A stretch of 64,000 nt of DNA from Stutzerimonas stutzeri (GTDB taxonomy: Bacteria; Pseudomonadota; Gammaproteobacteria; Pseudomonadales; Pseudomonadaceae): NCBI RefSeq assembly GCF_024448895.1, contig NZ_JAMOIC010000003.1:1-64000 (forward strand). Direction: 5' to 3'. A program made the position numbers and the translations under genes. Below, piece by piece: positions 25,832 to 33,936 of the stretch (position 1 is its first letter; every line of letters begins with the position of its first letter). Below the pieces are notes generated by a model. The model made no database searches, was not told where the DNA came from, and was given only the letters and a program-made list of their open reading frames with translations.

Positions 25832-26836
25832 TTACGGGGTTTTTGTCTGGACAGCGAGTTGCTCCCCGAATGCATCGAGCGCCGCTTCCCCGACCACGTC
25901 TTCGGCCAGTAGAGGCAGCTGTTGCAGCGCAAGGCCGGGCAGTGCTTGTCGCAACGTATCCAGATGGCGTTGTTCCCCTGCGTGGCGCTCGGCGAGAAAG
26001 GCGCCGGCGTCGGCGGGCGAGCGCTTGTTCACCACCAGCCCGGCCACCTCGATGCCGCTGCGTTGCAGCTGGGCCTGCAACTCGATGGTTTCCAGCACGG
26101 GCAGTCGCTCCGCGGCGAGCACGATGACGAAGGCACAGCGCTGGCGATCCTGAATCAGGTCACGTAGCTGGCGGAAGCGTTCGCGGCGTCGGTAGAGCAG
26201 CTGGCGCACACGCTGCTGACGGTCCTCGCCGTCGCCCTTTTCCTGGCCGAGTACGCTTTCGCCCAGGCCGCTGTCGTCCTTGCCTAAATTGCGCAGGACG
26301 TCGCCGAAGCGCTTGCTGCGTTCCTGGCGTTGCAGCAGGCCTTCGGTCCAGGCGGTCATCATTTCCGGCAGGGCCATCAGGCGCGAGGTGTGGCCGGACG
26401 GGGCGGTGTCGAAGACCAGCAGGTCGTAGTCGGCCAGACCCTGGATAACGGTGTCTGCGATGCGCTCGAGCAGTGCGGCTTCGTGCATCCCGGGTGCGTC
26501 GCGTGAAAGCGCCATGTGTTTGTCGACTTCGCCGGCCAGATGCGGCGGCATCAACCGACGCAGGGCGCTGCCGACTTCATCGAGGTGGTGACGTACCGTT
26601 TCGTCAGGGTCCAGTTCCAGCCCGTCGAGTCCGACTGCCAATCGCACGATGTTGGAGCCGATGGAACGGTTCCACAGGTGCCCGAGGTTGTGCGCCGGAT
26701 CGGTGGAGATCAGCAGCACCCGGCGACCGGCCCGCGCTTGCTGCAGCGCCGTGGCGGCAGCGACCGTGGTCTTGCCGACACCGCCTTTGCCGCCGATGAA
26801 CAACACGCGGCGCTCGGCCGCCAGCGTCAGCAACAT
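25832..26836 (-). CDS. ArsA/Get3-like ATPase
   Basis: A 334-residue cytoplasmic ATPase of the ArsA/GET3 SIMIBI class. Seen are the P-loop IGGKGGVGKTT, switch I STDPAHNLGHLW, switch II FDTAPSGHTSRLMALP and the guanine-type motif VVNKRSP. It has one ATPase domain, like Get3, not two like plasmid ArsA, and no arsenite operon is nearby. Family roles are anion export or handling of membrane-protein tails. Its ATG overlaps by ten bases the end of the small gene upstream, which itself overlaps cstA, so all three are one operon. Confidence 0.88.
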   Translation of the reverse strand: MLLTLAAERRVLFIGGKGGVGKTTVAAATALQQARAGRRVLLISTDPAHNLGHLWNRSIGSNIVRLAVGLDGLELDPDETVRHHLDEVGSALRRLMPPHLAGEVDKHMALSRDAPGMHEAALLERIADTVIQGLADYDLLVFDTAPSGHTSRLMALPEMMTAWTEGLLQRQERSKRFGDVLRNLGKDDSGLGESVLGQEKGDGEDRQQRVRQLLYRRRERFRQLRDLIQDRQRCAFVIVLAAERLPVLETIELQAQLQRSGIEVAGLVVNKRSPADAGAFLAERHAGEQRHLDTLRQALPGLALQQLPLLAEDVVGEAALDAFGEQLAVQTKTP

Positions 26837-27090
26837 CCGATGTGATCCAGTGGCGAGTGCTCCATGCCCATGCGCAGGTGCCAGTCGTGGAAGCGTTCGT
26901 AGAGTTCCGGCATCAGCTCTAGGGTGTACCAGGCCGCCGGATTGGGCACGCCCAGTGCCTCGGAGAACACCAGCAGCATGAACAGGTCGTCTTCGTCGCG
27001 CCGGGCGCGGGCGAAGGTACGTCGATACGGCGCGACGTAGAACTCTTTCAGCCCGTGCGAGACCCGCTCGAAGAACGGCCGCTGGGTCAC
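26827..27090 (-). CDS. Small protein ending in Cys-Cys (cory-CC-star-like)
   Basis: An 87-residue soluble protein from a GTG start that overlaps the cstA stop as GTGA. It reads TQRPFFERVSHGLKEFYVAPYRRTFARARRDEDD in its first part, then LEALGVPNP-like SEALGVPNPAAWYTLELMPELYERFHDWH, and ends in DHIGCC directly before the stop. From memory this matches the family named cory-CC-star, found beside ArsA-like ATPases and CstA-type carriers; the name should be checked. The terminal Cys pair could bind metal or be a contact for the ATPase encoded next. Position between cstA and the ATPase implies a joint role. Confidence 0.75.
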   Translation of the reverse strand: MTQRPFFERVSHGLKEFYVAPYRRTFARARRDEDDLFMLLVFSEALGVPNPAAWYTLELMPELYERFHDWHLRMGMEHSPLDHIGCC

Positions 27091-28769
27091 GGCAGCGGCT
27101 CGTCGGTGGTCATCTCGGCGGCCGGATCGCGGCCTTTGCGCATGGCAATCACCGATTCGAGCGTGACCCACAACGCGGCGATCAGGATCACCACGTCCAT
27201 GCCCAGTAGCAGCCAGTCCTCGGCGCGGTAGAACTGGCCCATCTGCACCAGCAGCGCATAGATGGACATGGCCAGCAGGAATACCAGCGGCACCAACGTG
27301 TACATTGCCGGGCGGCCCTGCTTGATCAGCAGCACCGTGATGATCGATAGCGTCAGCCCGGCCAGCAGTTGGTTGGTGGTGCCGAACAGCGGCCAGATCG
27401 CCATGCCGCCACTGCCCTCGGCTCCCGCACCAAAGGCCAGCGCCATGCACACGCCAACGGCGATGACGGTGCCGACCAGCGTGTTCACCTTGATTCCGGC
27501 CAGCTCGCCGGCCTCCTGAATGACGAAGCGCTGCAGACGCAAACCCGTGTCCATGGTCGTCCCGGCGAAGAGGATCGCCATCACCGCGAGGATGGTTGCG
27601 CCCAGGTCCGCCGGTAGGCCAAGGCCATTAGCGAGCAGCGTGCCGCCGCCCTGGACGAAGGCATTCACACCGCCCTGACCGAATGCGGTGTAGACCTGCT
27701 GCCAGTCGAGCAGGGTGGCAAAGCCGGCGGTGCAGCAGATGATCGCAGCCAGCGAGAGCATCCCTTCACCCACCGCGCCGAAATAGCCGACGAAGCGGGC
27801 GTCGGTTTCCTTGTCCAGCTGCTTGGAGGTGGTGCCGGAAGCGACCAGCCCGTGGAATCCGGAAATCGCGCCACAGGCGATGGTGACGAACAGCAGCGGC
27901 ACGATGCTCGGGCTGTCGGGCGGCAGCTCGTTGTTATAGGCCGGCGCGACCAGCTCCGGTGCGCCGAACAACACGGCCATATAGAGCAATCCAAGACCGA
28001 CGAACAATTGCAGGCCGTTGATGTAATCACGCGGTTGCAGCAGCACCCACACCGGCAGCAGCGAGGCGATCGCGGCGTAGGCAAACAGCAGCAGAATCCA
28101 GAACGACTTAGCGCTCAGGCCCAGCACCGTGTCCGGCAGACTGACTGGGTAGGCACTGCCCAGCAGAATCAGCAGATACAGCAAAATGACGCCGCCCAGC
28201 GAAGGCCAGAGCAATTTGACGTTGTAGCGGTAAATCAGCTGGCCGATCACCAGCGCGACGACGATCGCACCCCACACCGGAATCACCGAGGTGGGCGTCG
28301 AGACCAGCAGATTGGAGATCACCGCAGCGAAGGCGCCGTTCACCATCAGCAGCACCAGGAAGATCACAACGAGGAACAGGCTGCGCCCACGTGAGCCGAT
28401 CAGCCGGCCACTGAGCATGCCCACCGATTGCCCGCGGTTGCGTGCGCTGGCCCAGAGGGCACCGAAGTCGTGGATGCCGGCAAAGAAGATGGTGCCTAAG
28501 ACTACCCAGAGAAAGGCCGGCACCCAGCCCCAGATCACCGCGATGGCCGGCCCGACGATGGGCGCTGCGCCCGCCACCGAGGTGAAGTGATGGCCCCACA
28601 GCACGAACTTGTTGGTCGGCACGTAATCCACGCCGTCGCGCATGGTGTGGGCAGGGGTACGGTAGTTGGGATCGAGGCGGTAGATCTTCTCGGCGATGAA
28701 CTTCGAGTAGAAGACATACCCCAGCGACATCGCCGCCAGCCCCACAATCATCAACGCAATCGCACTCAT
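27087..28769 (-). CDS. CstA-family carbon starvation transporter
   Basis: A 560-residue membrane protein with many transmembrane helices. CstA-family motifs are visible: MLIVGLAAMSLGYVFYSKF-like start, YVPTNKFVLWGHHFTSVAGAAPIVGPAIA, GTIFFAGIHDFGALWAS and the central AIACGAISGFHGLVASGTTSKQL. The family carries pyruvate or peptides in enterobacteria. This is the shorter variety (E. coli CstA is about 700 residues). A GAGGAG site precedes the ATG. It leads an operon with the CC-ending protein and the ArsA-like ATPase rather than with the usual small YbdD/YjiX partner. Confidence 0.92.
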   Translation of the reverse strand: MSAIALMIVGLAAMSLGYVFYSKFIAEKIYRLDPNYRTPAHTMRDGVDYVPTNKFVLWGHHFTSVAGAAPIVGPAIAVIWGWVPAFLWVVLGTIFFAGIHDFGALWASARNRGQSVGMLSGRLIGSRGRSLFLVVIFLVLLMVNGAFAAVISNLLVSTPTSVIPVWGAIVVALVIGQLIYRYNVKLLWPSLGGVILLYLLILLGSAYPVSLPDTVLGLSAKSFWILLLFAYAAIASLLPVWVLLQPRDYINGLQLFVGLGLLYMAVLFGAPELVAPAYNNELPPDSPSIVPLLFVTIACGAISGFHGLVASGTTSKQLDKETDARFVGYFGAVGEGMLSLAAIICCTAGFATLLDWQQVYTAFGQGGVNAFVQGGGTLLANGLGLPADLGATILAVMAILFAGTTMDTGLRLQRFVIQEAGELAGIKVNTLVGTVIAVGVCMALAFGAGAEGSGGMAIWPLFGTTNQLLAGLTLSIITVLLIKQGRPAMYTLVPLVFLLAMSIYALLVQMGQFYRAEDWLLLGMDVVILIAALWVTLESVIAMRKGRDPAAEMTTDEPLP

Positions 28770-29183
28770 CGAAGGCTCCTCGCACGCGTGCCCAGTCCAG
28801 GCATCACGCAGGCTTGGGCTACTGCCCAGTGATCCATGCCACCCGAGCGGGCGGCCGTCCGCTGTGTCGGTGCAGAACCGACCTTGGAGATTCGAGCGAT
28901 GTCACCACGAAAGGTTTCCCGCCAGCGCTCAAGGACGGGGAGCTGCGGCTGAATTTGGTGCACTGGCGACCGGCTCGTGCTCATTGAGGTGCACGGCGGG
29001 AGGCGGTTTGCTGCCGGCCGACTAGACTTGCGAAGCGAGCCTGGTGGCACAGTGCCTTTATTGGTGCAGGCAATGCGTGCGATGCACCTGACACCCACGC
29101 CGTGGCGCGCCCTTTGCTTTGGATCGGGTTCTACACCGGCTCGACCCGTTGGTGAATGCAATGAACGATCAAGGAGATCGGTG
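28770..29183. other. Divergent intergenic region, cstA / chemoreceptor
   Basis: About 410 bases with no gene I can support. It should hold the promoters of the cstA operon (minus) and of the chemoreceptor gene (plus). A candidate sigma-54 site is listed separately. Confidence 0.5.
29103..29118 (+). promoter_or_regulatory. Candidate sigma-54 promoter
   Basis: TGGCGC, five bases, TTGCT at 29103-29118 matches the sigma-54 -24/-12 pattern (TGGCAC-N5-TTGCW) with one mismatch in the -24 element and the invariant GG and GC correctly spaced. It lies 66 bases before the chemoreceptor start. One such match in 64 kb could be chance. Confidence 0.35.
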
Positions 29184-31241
29184 ATGAATGCCTTGTTGCT
29201 ACCAGGAGTGCGCACCCTCGAGCGCTTCAGTTTCGCCCGCAAATTTCAGCTGCTGGCGCTGATGTTCGTGTTGCCGCTGGGCTACGCCATCTGGGCCATC
29301 GGCCAGGGCTACATCGACAAATTGCAACTGGTTGCCAACGAGCGCTCCGGCGTGCGGCAGTTGATTGCACTGGATCAGGTCGAGGCGCTGCTGGTCGCGC
29401 AGCGCAACCTCACGGCGCGCTGGAAGGCCAGCGAAACCAACCGCGAAATCAGCAACGAGACCCGCGCCCTGATGGACGCCATGCAGCTCAGCGAAGCCCA
29501 GCTCGATGACAGCCTGGTCGGGCTGAAGACTCGGCTCGACGAGGAGGGCGCCGGTCCCGAGGTGCTTGCCGTCATCGGCCAACTCCAGGCACAGCGTGAT
29601 GGCTTGCGGACCGAGGCGCTGAAGGGCATCGCCTGGTGGCCGGATGCCTACAACCGATTCACCGATGCACTGCAACAGGTGGTGACTGTTCGCGAGCAAG
29701 TCGCTACTGACAGCGGCCTGATTCTCGATCCCTGGCTGGAAACCTACCTGATGATGCAGATGGTCACCCAGGGCGCGCCAAGCCTCGTGCAGCAACTCGG
29801 CGTGCTTGCCAGCGTCGGCCAGGGGGTGGTCGCCTCTGGACAGTTCAGCATGCAGAGCCGCCTGCAACTGCGCGAGATCCGCAGCGCCAGCGGCGCCCTG
29901 CGAGCGCAGCTGGGTAAATATGGCGATCACCTGCAAGGCAAGCTGCCCGCTTCGCTCGCCGGTTGGGAGCAGAGCTATCGCGGCAACCTGCAGGCCGTTG
30001 ACGCCTGGATGGCGCAACTGGACAGCGACCTGTTCGACGGCAGCGTCAAGCTGAACGCCAGCACCTTCGAGCAGGGCATGGATGCCGCCCTGCAACAGAC
30101 CCACCAGTTGCAAGCCGCAACCCTGGCCGCCCTCGACCAGCGCCTGGCCGAGTACCGTGAACAATCACTGCGTGCCCTGACCCTGACTGCCACCGCGTTC
30201 GGCCTGCTGGTGCTGTTGGCGTTGTACACGCTGGTCTGCCTGCAGGCCTCGATTCGCGCCAGCACGGCCCGTATCACGGCCATGGCCCAGGCGCTGCGTG
30301 ACGGTGATCTTCGTTGCGAGACCCGCACTCACGGCCACGACGAGCTGGCCCTGATCGGCACGGCGTTGAACGAGGCGGTGGCGCACCTGCGCGACTCTTT
30401 GCAGGGCGTCAACCAGCAGAGCGCGGCGCTGGGCGGTACGGTGCAAACGCTCGCCGGGCAGGCGCAGCAGTCATTGCGTTCAGTGGAAGAGCAACAATCG
30501 CAGGTCAGCCAGATCGCCACCGCCGCAACGGAAATGGCGGCCACCGCCCAAGCCGTTGCCGAGAGCTGCGAACAGGCCTCGCAGGACGCCGCGCATACGC
30601 GCAAAATCGCCGAGCAGAGCAACCAGCGCAGCGTGCAGACCACCGCCAGCATGCGTCAGCTCACCCTGCGCATGGGCGAGACCTCCGCCGCGCTCGGCCA
30701 GCTGCGCGAGCAGGCGCAGCAGATAAACCGTGTCGTCGATGTGATCAAGGGCATCGCCGAGCAGACCAACCTGCTGGCACTCAACGCCGCTATCGAAGCC
30801 GCGCGGGCCGGCGAGCAGGGCCGAGGTTTTGCGGTGGTCGCCGACGAGGTTCGCAGCCTTTCGCAGCGCACCCAGGACTCCACGCGTGAAATCAGCTCGA
30901 CCGTCGAGGCGCTGCAGCGGGTGGTGCTGCAATCGGTGGAGCTGATGGACGCCGCCTGCAGCCAGGCCGACAACGATGCCGGCGCGGTTACCGAATTGGG
31001 CGATCACCTGGGCGAAATCGCCGGTGCGGTGCAGCGCGTCAGTGACATGATCGTGCAGATCGCCACCGCGGTGGAGCAGCAAGCCGCGACCGCCGAGGAC
31101 GTCAGCGGCAATATCCAGCGCGTCGATCAGGCGGCGCTGGTGCTGCTGGAAGGTGCGCAAGCCGTGCATGGCGTGGCTGATCGATTGAGCGAAGGCACAC
31201 GCAGCCTGGCGCAGAACACCGCACGGTTCCGGCTCGGCTGA
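29184..31241 (+). CDS. Methyl-accepting chemotaxis protein
   Basis: A 685-residue chemoreceptor. TM1 is about 20-42 ([18 protein letters not shown]), followed by a large periplasmic ligand region (about 43-325) that I do not recognise, TM2 about 330-352, a HAMP domain ([12 protein letters not shown]...[15 protein letters not shown]) and a long coiled-coil signalling domain. The hairpin tip, [31 protein letters not shown], contains the universal CheW/CheA contact. No C-terminal CheR-binding pentapeptide is seen. The start at 29184 follows AAGGAGA. It is a single gene, followed by the repeat array. Confidence 0.95.
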   Translation: MNALLLPGVRTLERFSFARKFQLLALMFVLPLGYAIWAIGQGYIDKLQLVANERSGVRQLIALDQVEALLVAQRNLTARWKASETNREISNETRALMDAMQLSEAQLDDSLVGLKTRLDEEGAGPEVLAVIGQLQAQRDGLRTEALKGIAWWPDAYNRFTDALQQVVTVREQVATDSGLILDPWLETYLMMQMVTQGAPSLVQQLGVLASVGQGVVASGQFSMQSRLQLREIRSASGALRAQLGKYGDHLQGKLPASLAGWEQSYRGNLQAVDAWMAQLDSDLFDGSVKLNASTFEQGMDAALQQTHQLQAATLAALDQRLAEYREQSLRALTLTATAFGLLVLLALYTLVCLQASIRASTARITAMAQALRDGDLRCETRTHGHDELALIGTALNEAVAHLRDSLQGVNQQSAALGGTVQTLAGQAQQSLRSVEEQQSQVSQIATAATEMAATAQAVAESCEQASQDAAHTRKIAEQSNQRSVQTTASMRQLTLRMGETSAALGQLREQAQQINRVVDVIKGIAEQTNLLALNAAIEAARAGEQGRGFAVVADEVRSLSQRTQDSTREISSTVEALQRVVLQSVELMDAACSQADNDAGAVTELGDHLGEIAGAVQRVSDMIVQIATAVEQQAATAEDVSGNIQRVDQAALVLLEGAQAVHGVADRLSEGTRSLAQNTARFRLG

Positions 31242-31710
31242 TCTCAACCCGTAGGGGCGAATTTATTCGCCCCTACAAGTGTCGGGTGACCCTACGACTC
31301 CTAGCTGCCGCTCAGCGCTTTCCCGTTGGGGCGAATTTATTCGCCCTGCAGCGGTGAGGCTGGGCCCATGGGCGAATGAATTCGCCCCTACAAGGGCTGA
31401 GTGAGCCTACGACTCCGAGCTGTCGCTCAGCACTTTCCCGTAGGGGCGAATTTATTCACCCGGCTGAGGTGAGGCTGGGTCCCATGGGCGAATGAATTCG
31501 CCCCTACAAGGGCCGGCGAGCCTACGACTCCGGGCTGCCGCTCAGCGCTTTCCCGTAGGGTCGAATTTATTCGCCCATCCCACATGAGCTGAATCCGGCA
31601 CCGGCAATACCCATCGCAACGGCTGGAAACACCCTGATCCCGCTCTTTGACGGAACGCCTGCGCTGGGCTCAGTCCAAGAATCACGATGTGTCGAATAAA
31701 GAGAACCGAA
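31242..31710. other. Intergenic region holding the repeat array
   Basis: About 470 bases between the chemoreceptor gene and the antiporter operon. Most of it is the 115-bp repeat array. The remaining 130 bases (31578-31710) should contain the antiporter promoter; no clear -35/-10 pair was identified. Confidence 0.6.
31251..31577. repeat. 115-bp tandem repeat array built from REP-like palindromes
   Basis: A near-exact tandem repeat with period 115: the marker CCTACGACTC begins at 31291, 31406 and 31521. Each unit contains the palindrome TAGGGGCGAATTTATTCGCC, then TGGGCCCATGGGCGAATGAATTCGCCCCTACAAGGG-type sequence split over two palindromic halves, and a spacer CTGCCGCTCAGCGCTTTCCC. About 2.8 units are present. 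The palindromes share the core seen at 18706-18859. No coding capacity; it separates the chemoreceptor from the antiporter operon. Confidence 0.92.
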
Positions 31711-32202
31711 ATGGAGCGGACCAGATGGAAGCACCGCCTCAGCGATGGGCTGGGCTGGGCGTTGATCTACGCCGCGCTCTGGGCTCTGTTCAGCGAGGGT
31801 GGTGGTTGGTCTTTGGGCGTGCCTACCGCCCTGCTCGCGGCTGGGGTCTCGGTCTGGCTGGGCATGCGGCCTTGGCACCCGACATTGTCCGTCCTGCCAG
31901 GATTCATCGGATTCTTCCTCGGCAAGATGGTTGCCGGTGCCTGGGACGTCGCCGTGCGCGCGCTGCATCCCGGCCGGTCATTGCAGCCAGCGTGGCTCGT
32001 CTACCCACTCACTGCTCACTCTCCCCAGGTGCGACTGGTGCTTTCGGCGCTGGTCGGCCTGCTACCCGGCACCCTGGCTTCGCGGGTGGACGGTGACAGC
32101 ATGCGCGTGCATGTGCTGGATCAGCGTCAGCCGTGGGAGCCGACGGTTCGTGAGCTTGAGCAGCGACTGCAGCGCTTGCTGACGCGGGAGCCCTTGCGCT
32201 GA
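31711..32202 (+). CDS. Mrp/MBH-type antiporter subunit E (MnhE-like)
   Basis: A 163-residue membrane protein of the MnhE/MrpE family: about two or three N-terminal helices (LGWALIYAALWALFSEGGGWSLGVPTALLAAG), then VLPGFIGFFLGKMVAGAWDVAVRALHP and the conserved LVGLLPGTLASRVDGDSMRVHVLD. It is the first of eight overlapping genes and corresponds to MbhA in the archaeal hydrogenase antiporter module. The ATG at 31711 was preferred to one 24 bases upstream. It overlaps the next gene by one base. Confidence 0.92.
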   Translation: MERTRWKHRLSDGLGWALIYAALWALFSEGGGWSLGVPTALLAAGVSVWLGMRPWHPTLSVLPGFIGFFLGKMVAGAWDVAVRALHPGRSLQPAWLVYPLTAHSPQVRLVLSALVGLLPGTLASRVDGDSMRVHVLDQRQPWEPTVRELEQRLQRLLTREPLR

Positions 32203-32453
32203 TGGCGGTGTATTCGGCGCTGTTGCTGTTGACCATCATCATCGGCCTGGGCCGCGTGGTGCGAGGCCCTGGGCGGGTCGATCGGCTGCTTGCCATTCAG
32301 TTGTTCGGCACTACAGGCACTGCTTTGCTGCTGGTGCTGGCGCAATGGCAGTCGCAACCGGCACTGCGTGACGTAGCGCTGCTGCTTGGGTTGCTGGCCG
32401 CCGTGGCCAGCGCGGCGCTGGTGCAGCTGTTGCGCCGAGGTCGCCATGACTGA
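32202..32453 (+). CDS. Mrp/MBH-type antiporter subunit F (MnhF-like)
   Basis: An 83-residue protein with three transmembrane helices and the MnhF motif GPGRVDRLLAIQLFGT. In Mrp complexes this small subunit packs beside MrpA and MrpG. Start and stop overlap the neighbours on both sides, so translation is coupled. Confidence 0.92.
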   Translation: MAVYSALLLLTIIIGLGRVVRGPGRVDRLLAIQLFGTTGTALLLVLAQWQSQPALRDVALLLGLLAAVASAALVQLLRRGRHD

Positions 32454-32742
32454 AGCATTGCTCGACGGCCTGAGCTGGCTGCTGCTGATCGGCGGCCTGT
32501 TGTTCTTTGTCGCCGGTAGCGTCGGTTTGCTGCGCTTTCCAGACACGGTCAGCCGTCTGCACGCGCTGACCAAGGCAGACACCCTGGGCCTCGGGTTGGT
32601 GATCGCCGGGCTTTCGCTGCGTGCCGACAGCCTCTGGGAGGTCGGCCAGATGGTGCTGATCTGGTTGTTACTGCTGGCCTCCGGCGCCACCGCCTGTCAG
32701 CTGCTGGCCCGCCACGCCGATGAGGAGCGCGGCGATGACTGA
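32446..32742 (+). CDS. Mrp/MBH-type antiporter subunit G (MnhG-like)
   Basis: A 98-residue, three-helix membrane protein with the MnhG signature VGLLRFPDTVSRLHALTKADTLGLGLVIAGL. The ATG at 32446 overlaps the subunit F gene by eight bases. It corresponds to MbhC. It completes the E-F-G trio of small subunits at the head of the operon. Confidence 0.93.
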   Translation: MTEALLDGLSWLLLIGGLLFFVAGSVGLLRFPDTVSRLHALTKADTLGLGLVIAGLSLRADSLWEVGQMVLIWLLLLASGATACQLLARHADEERGDD

Positions 32743-33658
32743 ATGGCTGTTCGACGGGGTGCTCGGCTTGCTGCTGCTGGGCCTGGCCTTTGGTGCCCTG
32801 CATGGTCGCAATCTCTACGCCAGCGTGTTGCTGTTCATCGCCTTTGGCCTCGCGCTGGCGCTGATCTGGGCTCGCCTGGGGGCGGCCGATCTGGCGCTTG
32901 CCGAAGCGGCCATCGGTGCGGGGCTGACCGGTGTGCTGCTGTTCACCGCCCTTGCACGTCAGCCGGGTGCTGCGGACCTGCCCGACATCACCGGAACCCG
33001 CCTGCGTCTGGGTGCTGCGGTTGTGGTGCTGCCAATGTTGTTTGTGATGGTGCAGGGGCTTGCCCCCATTGGTGGGCTACCAAATGAGGCTGAGCCGCAA
33101 CTGCCGGCGATGATCACCCGGCACCTGAATGAAACCGGCGTCAGCCATCCGGTGACGGCCGTGCTCCTGAACTACCGCGCCTGGGACACCCTGCTTGAAC
33201 TCGCCGTCCTGCTGCTGGCGTTGCTTGGCGCGCGTCAACTCGGCCCGCGGCGCCTCGACCTGGCCGAACCCTGGCCGCTGCTGCGGGCCTGGGCGCGTGT
33301 GCTTGCGCCGTTGCTGGTATTGGCCGCCGGTTACATTCTCTGGCGCGGTGCCAGCGCGCCGGGCGGCGCCTTTCAAGCCGGAGCGCTGCTCGCTTCCGGG
33401 GTCGTGCTGTTGCGGCTGTCGGGGGTGCTGCCGCGGCTGCGCTGGTCCTTCCTGCCGCTGCGCCTGCTGGTTCTGGGCGGCTTGCTGGTCTTCCTGGGTG
33501 TCGCGGCGCTCACCGCCTGGCTGGGGCAGGGTTGGTTGACCTATCCCGTTGGTGCAGCCAAATCGATCATTCTCCTGATCGAGACGGTCGCGACGCTGTC
33601 CATCGCGGCAAGCCTGAGCCTGCTGGTGGTGGGCGAAGGGGAGGACGCCCCCACATGA
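32735..33658 (+). CDS. Fused antiporter subunit: DUF4040 (MbhD) plus MbhE/MnhB region
   Basis: A 307-residue membrane protein that joins three regions usually found separately or in MrpA/MrpB. Residues about 1-75 (LFIAFGLALALIWARLGAADLALAEAAIGAGLTG) are the DUF4040/MbhD type. Residues about 90-170 contain TGVSHPVTAVLLNYRAWDTLLELAVLLLALLG, the MbhE / MrpA C-terminal type. Residues about 180-305 (PGGAFQAGALLASGVVL and VGAAKSIILLIETVATLSIA) are the MnhB type. MrpA's large antiporter part is absent here and is apparently supplied by later genes. It overlaps its neighbours by 8 and 4 bases. Confidence 0.88.
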   Translation: MTEWLFDGVLGLLLLGLAFGALHGRNLYASVLLFIAFGLALALIWARLGAADLALAEAAIGAGLTGVLLFTALARQPGAADLPDITGTRLRLGAAVVVLPMLFVMVQGLAPIGGLPNEAEPQLPAMITRHLNETGVSHPVTAVLLNYRAWDTLLELAVLLLALLGARQLGPRRLDLAEPWPLLRAWARVLAPLLVLAAGYILWRGASAPGGAFQAGALLASGVVLLRLSGVLPRLRWSFLPLRLLVLGGLLVFLGVAALTAWLGQGWLTYPVGAAKSIILLIETVATLSIAASLSLLVVGEGEDAPT

Positions 33659-33936
33659 GCAGCAGCCTGTTCTGGATGATCATCGGCGCGGCGCTCTGGC
33701 TGCTCGGCTTGCACGGGCTGCTGACCTTGCGTCAGGCACTGCGGCGGATTATCGCCTTCAATTTGATGGGCAGCGGCGTGTTTCTGGTGATGATCGCCCT
33801 GGCCGCACGCCAGCAGCCAAGTGATCCCTTGCTGGTGGCACTTGTGGTGACCGGGCTGGTGGTGGCGGTCAGCGCCACTGCCCTGGCACTGCGGCTGGCC
33901 GGGGTAGTGCAGGAAAAACAGGAGCCGCGGCGATGA
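33655..33936 (+). CDS. Mrp/MBH-type antiporter subunit C (MnhC/NuoK-like)
   Basis: A 93-residue, three-helix protein of the MnhC/NuoK family: FWMIIGAALWLLGLHGLLTLRQALRRIIAFNLMGSGVFLVMIALA and DPLLVALVVTGLVVAVSATALALRL. In complex I the relative NuoK carries key glutamates in the membrane; here the helix-2 acidic residue is not evident (FNLMGSGVFL). It overlaps both neighbours with ATGA junctions. Confidence 0.9.
   Translation: MSSSLFWMIIGAALWLLGLHGLLTLRQALRRIIAFNLMGSGVFLVMIALAARQQPSDPLLVALVVTGLVVAVSATALALRLAGVVQEKQEPRR

Noticed and set aside
25832-26836. Arsenite efflux ATPase ArsA
   Set aside because: It has a single ATPase domain, and no arsB, arsD or arsR gene is nearby; the cstA operon context argues for another role.
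31251-31577. CRISPR array
   Set aside because: The repeats are 115 bp head-to-tail with near-identical internal sequence, not short repeats with unique spacers, and no cas genes are present.
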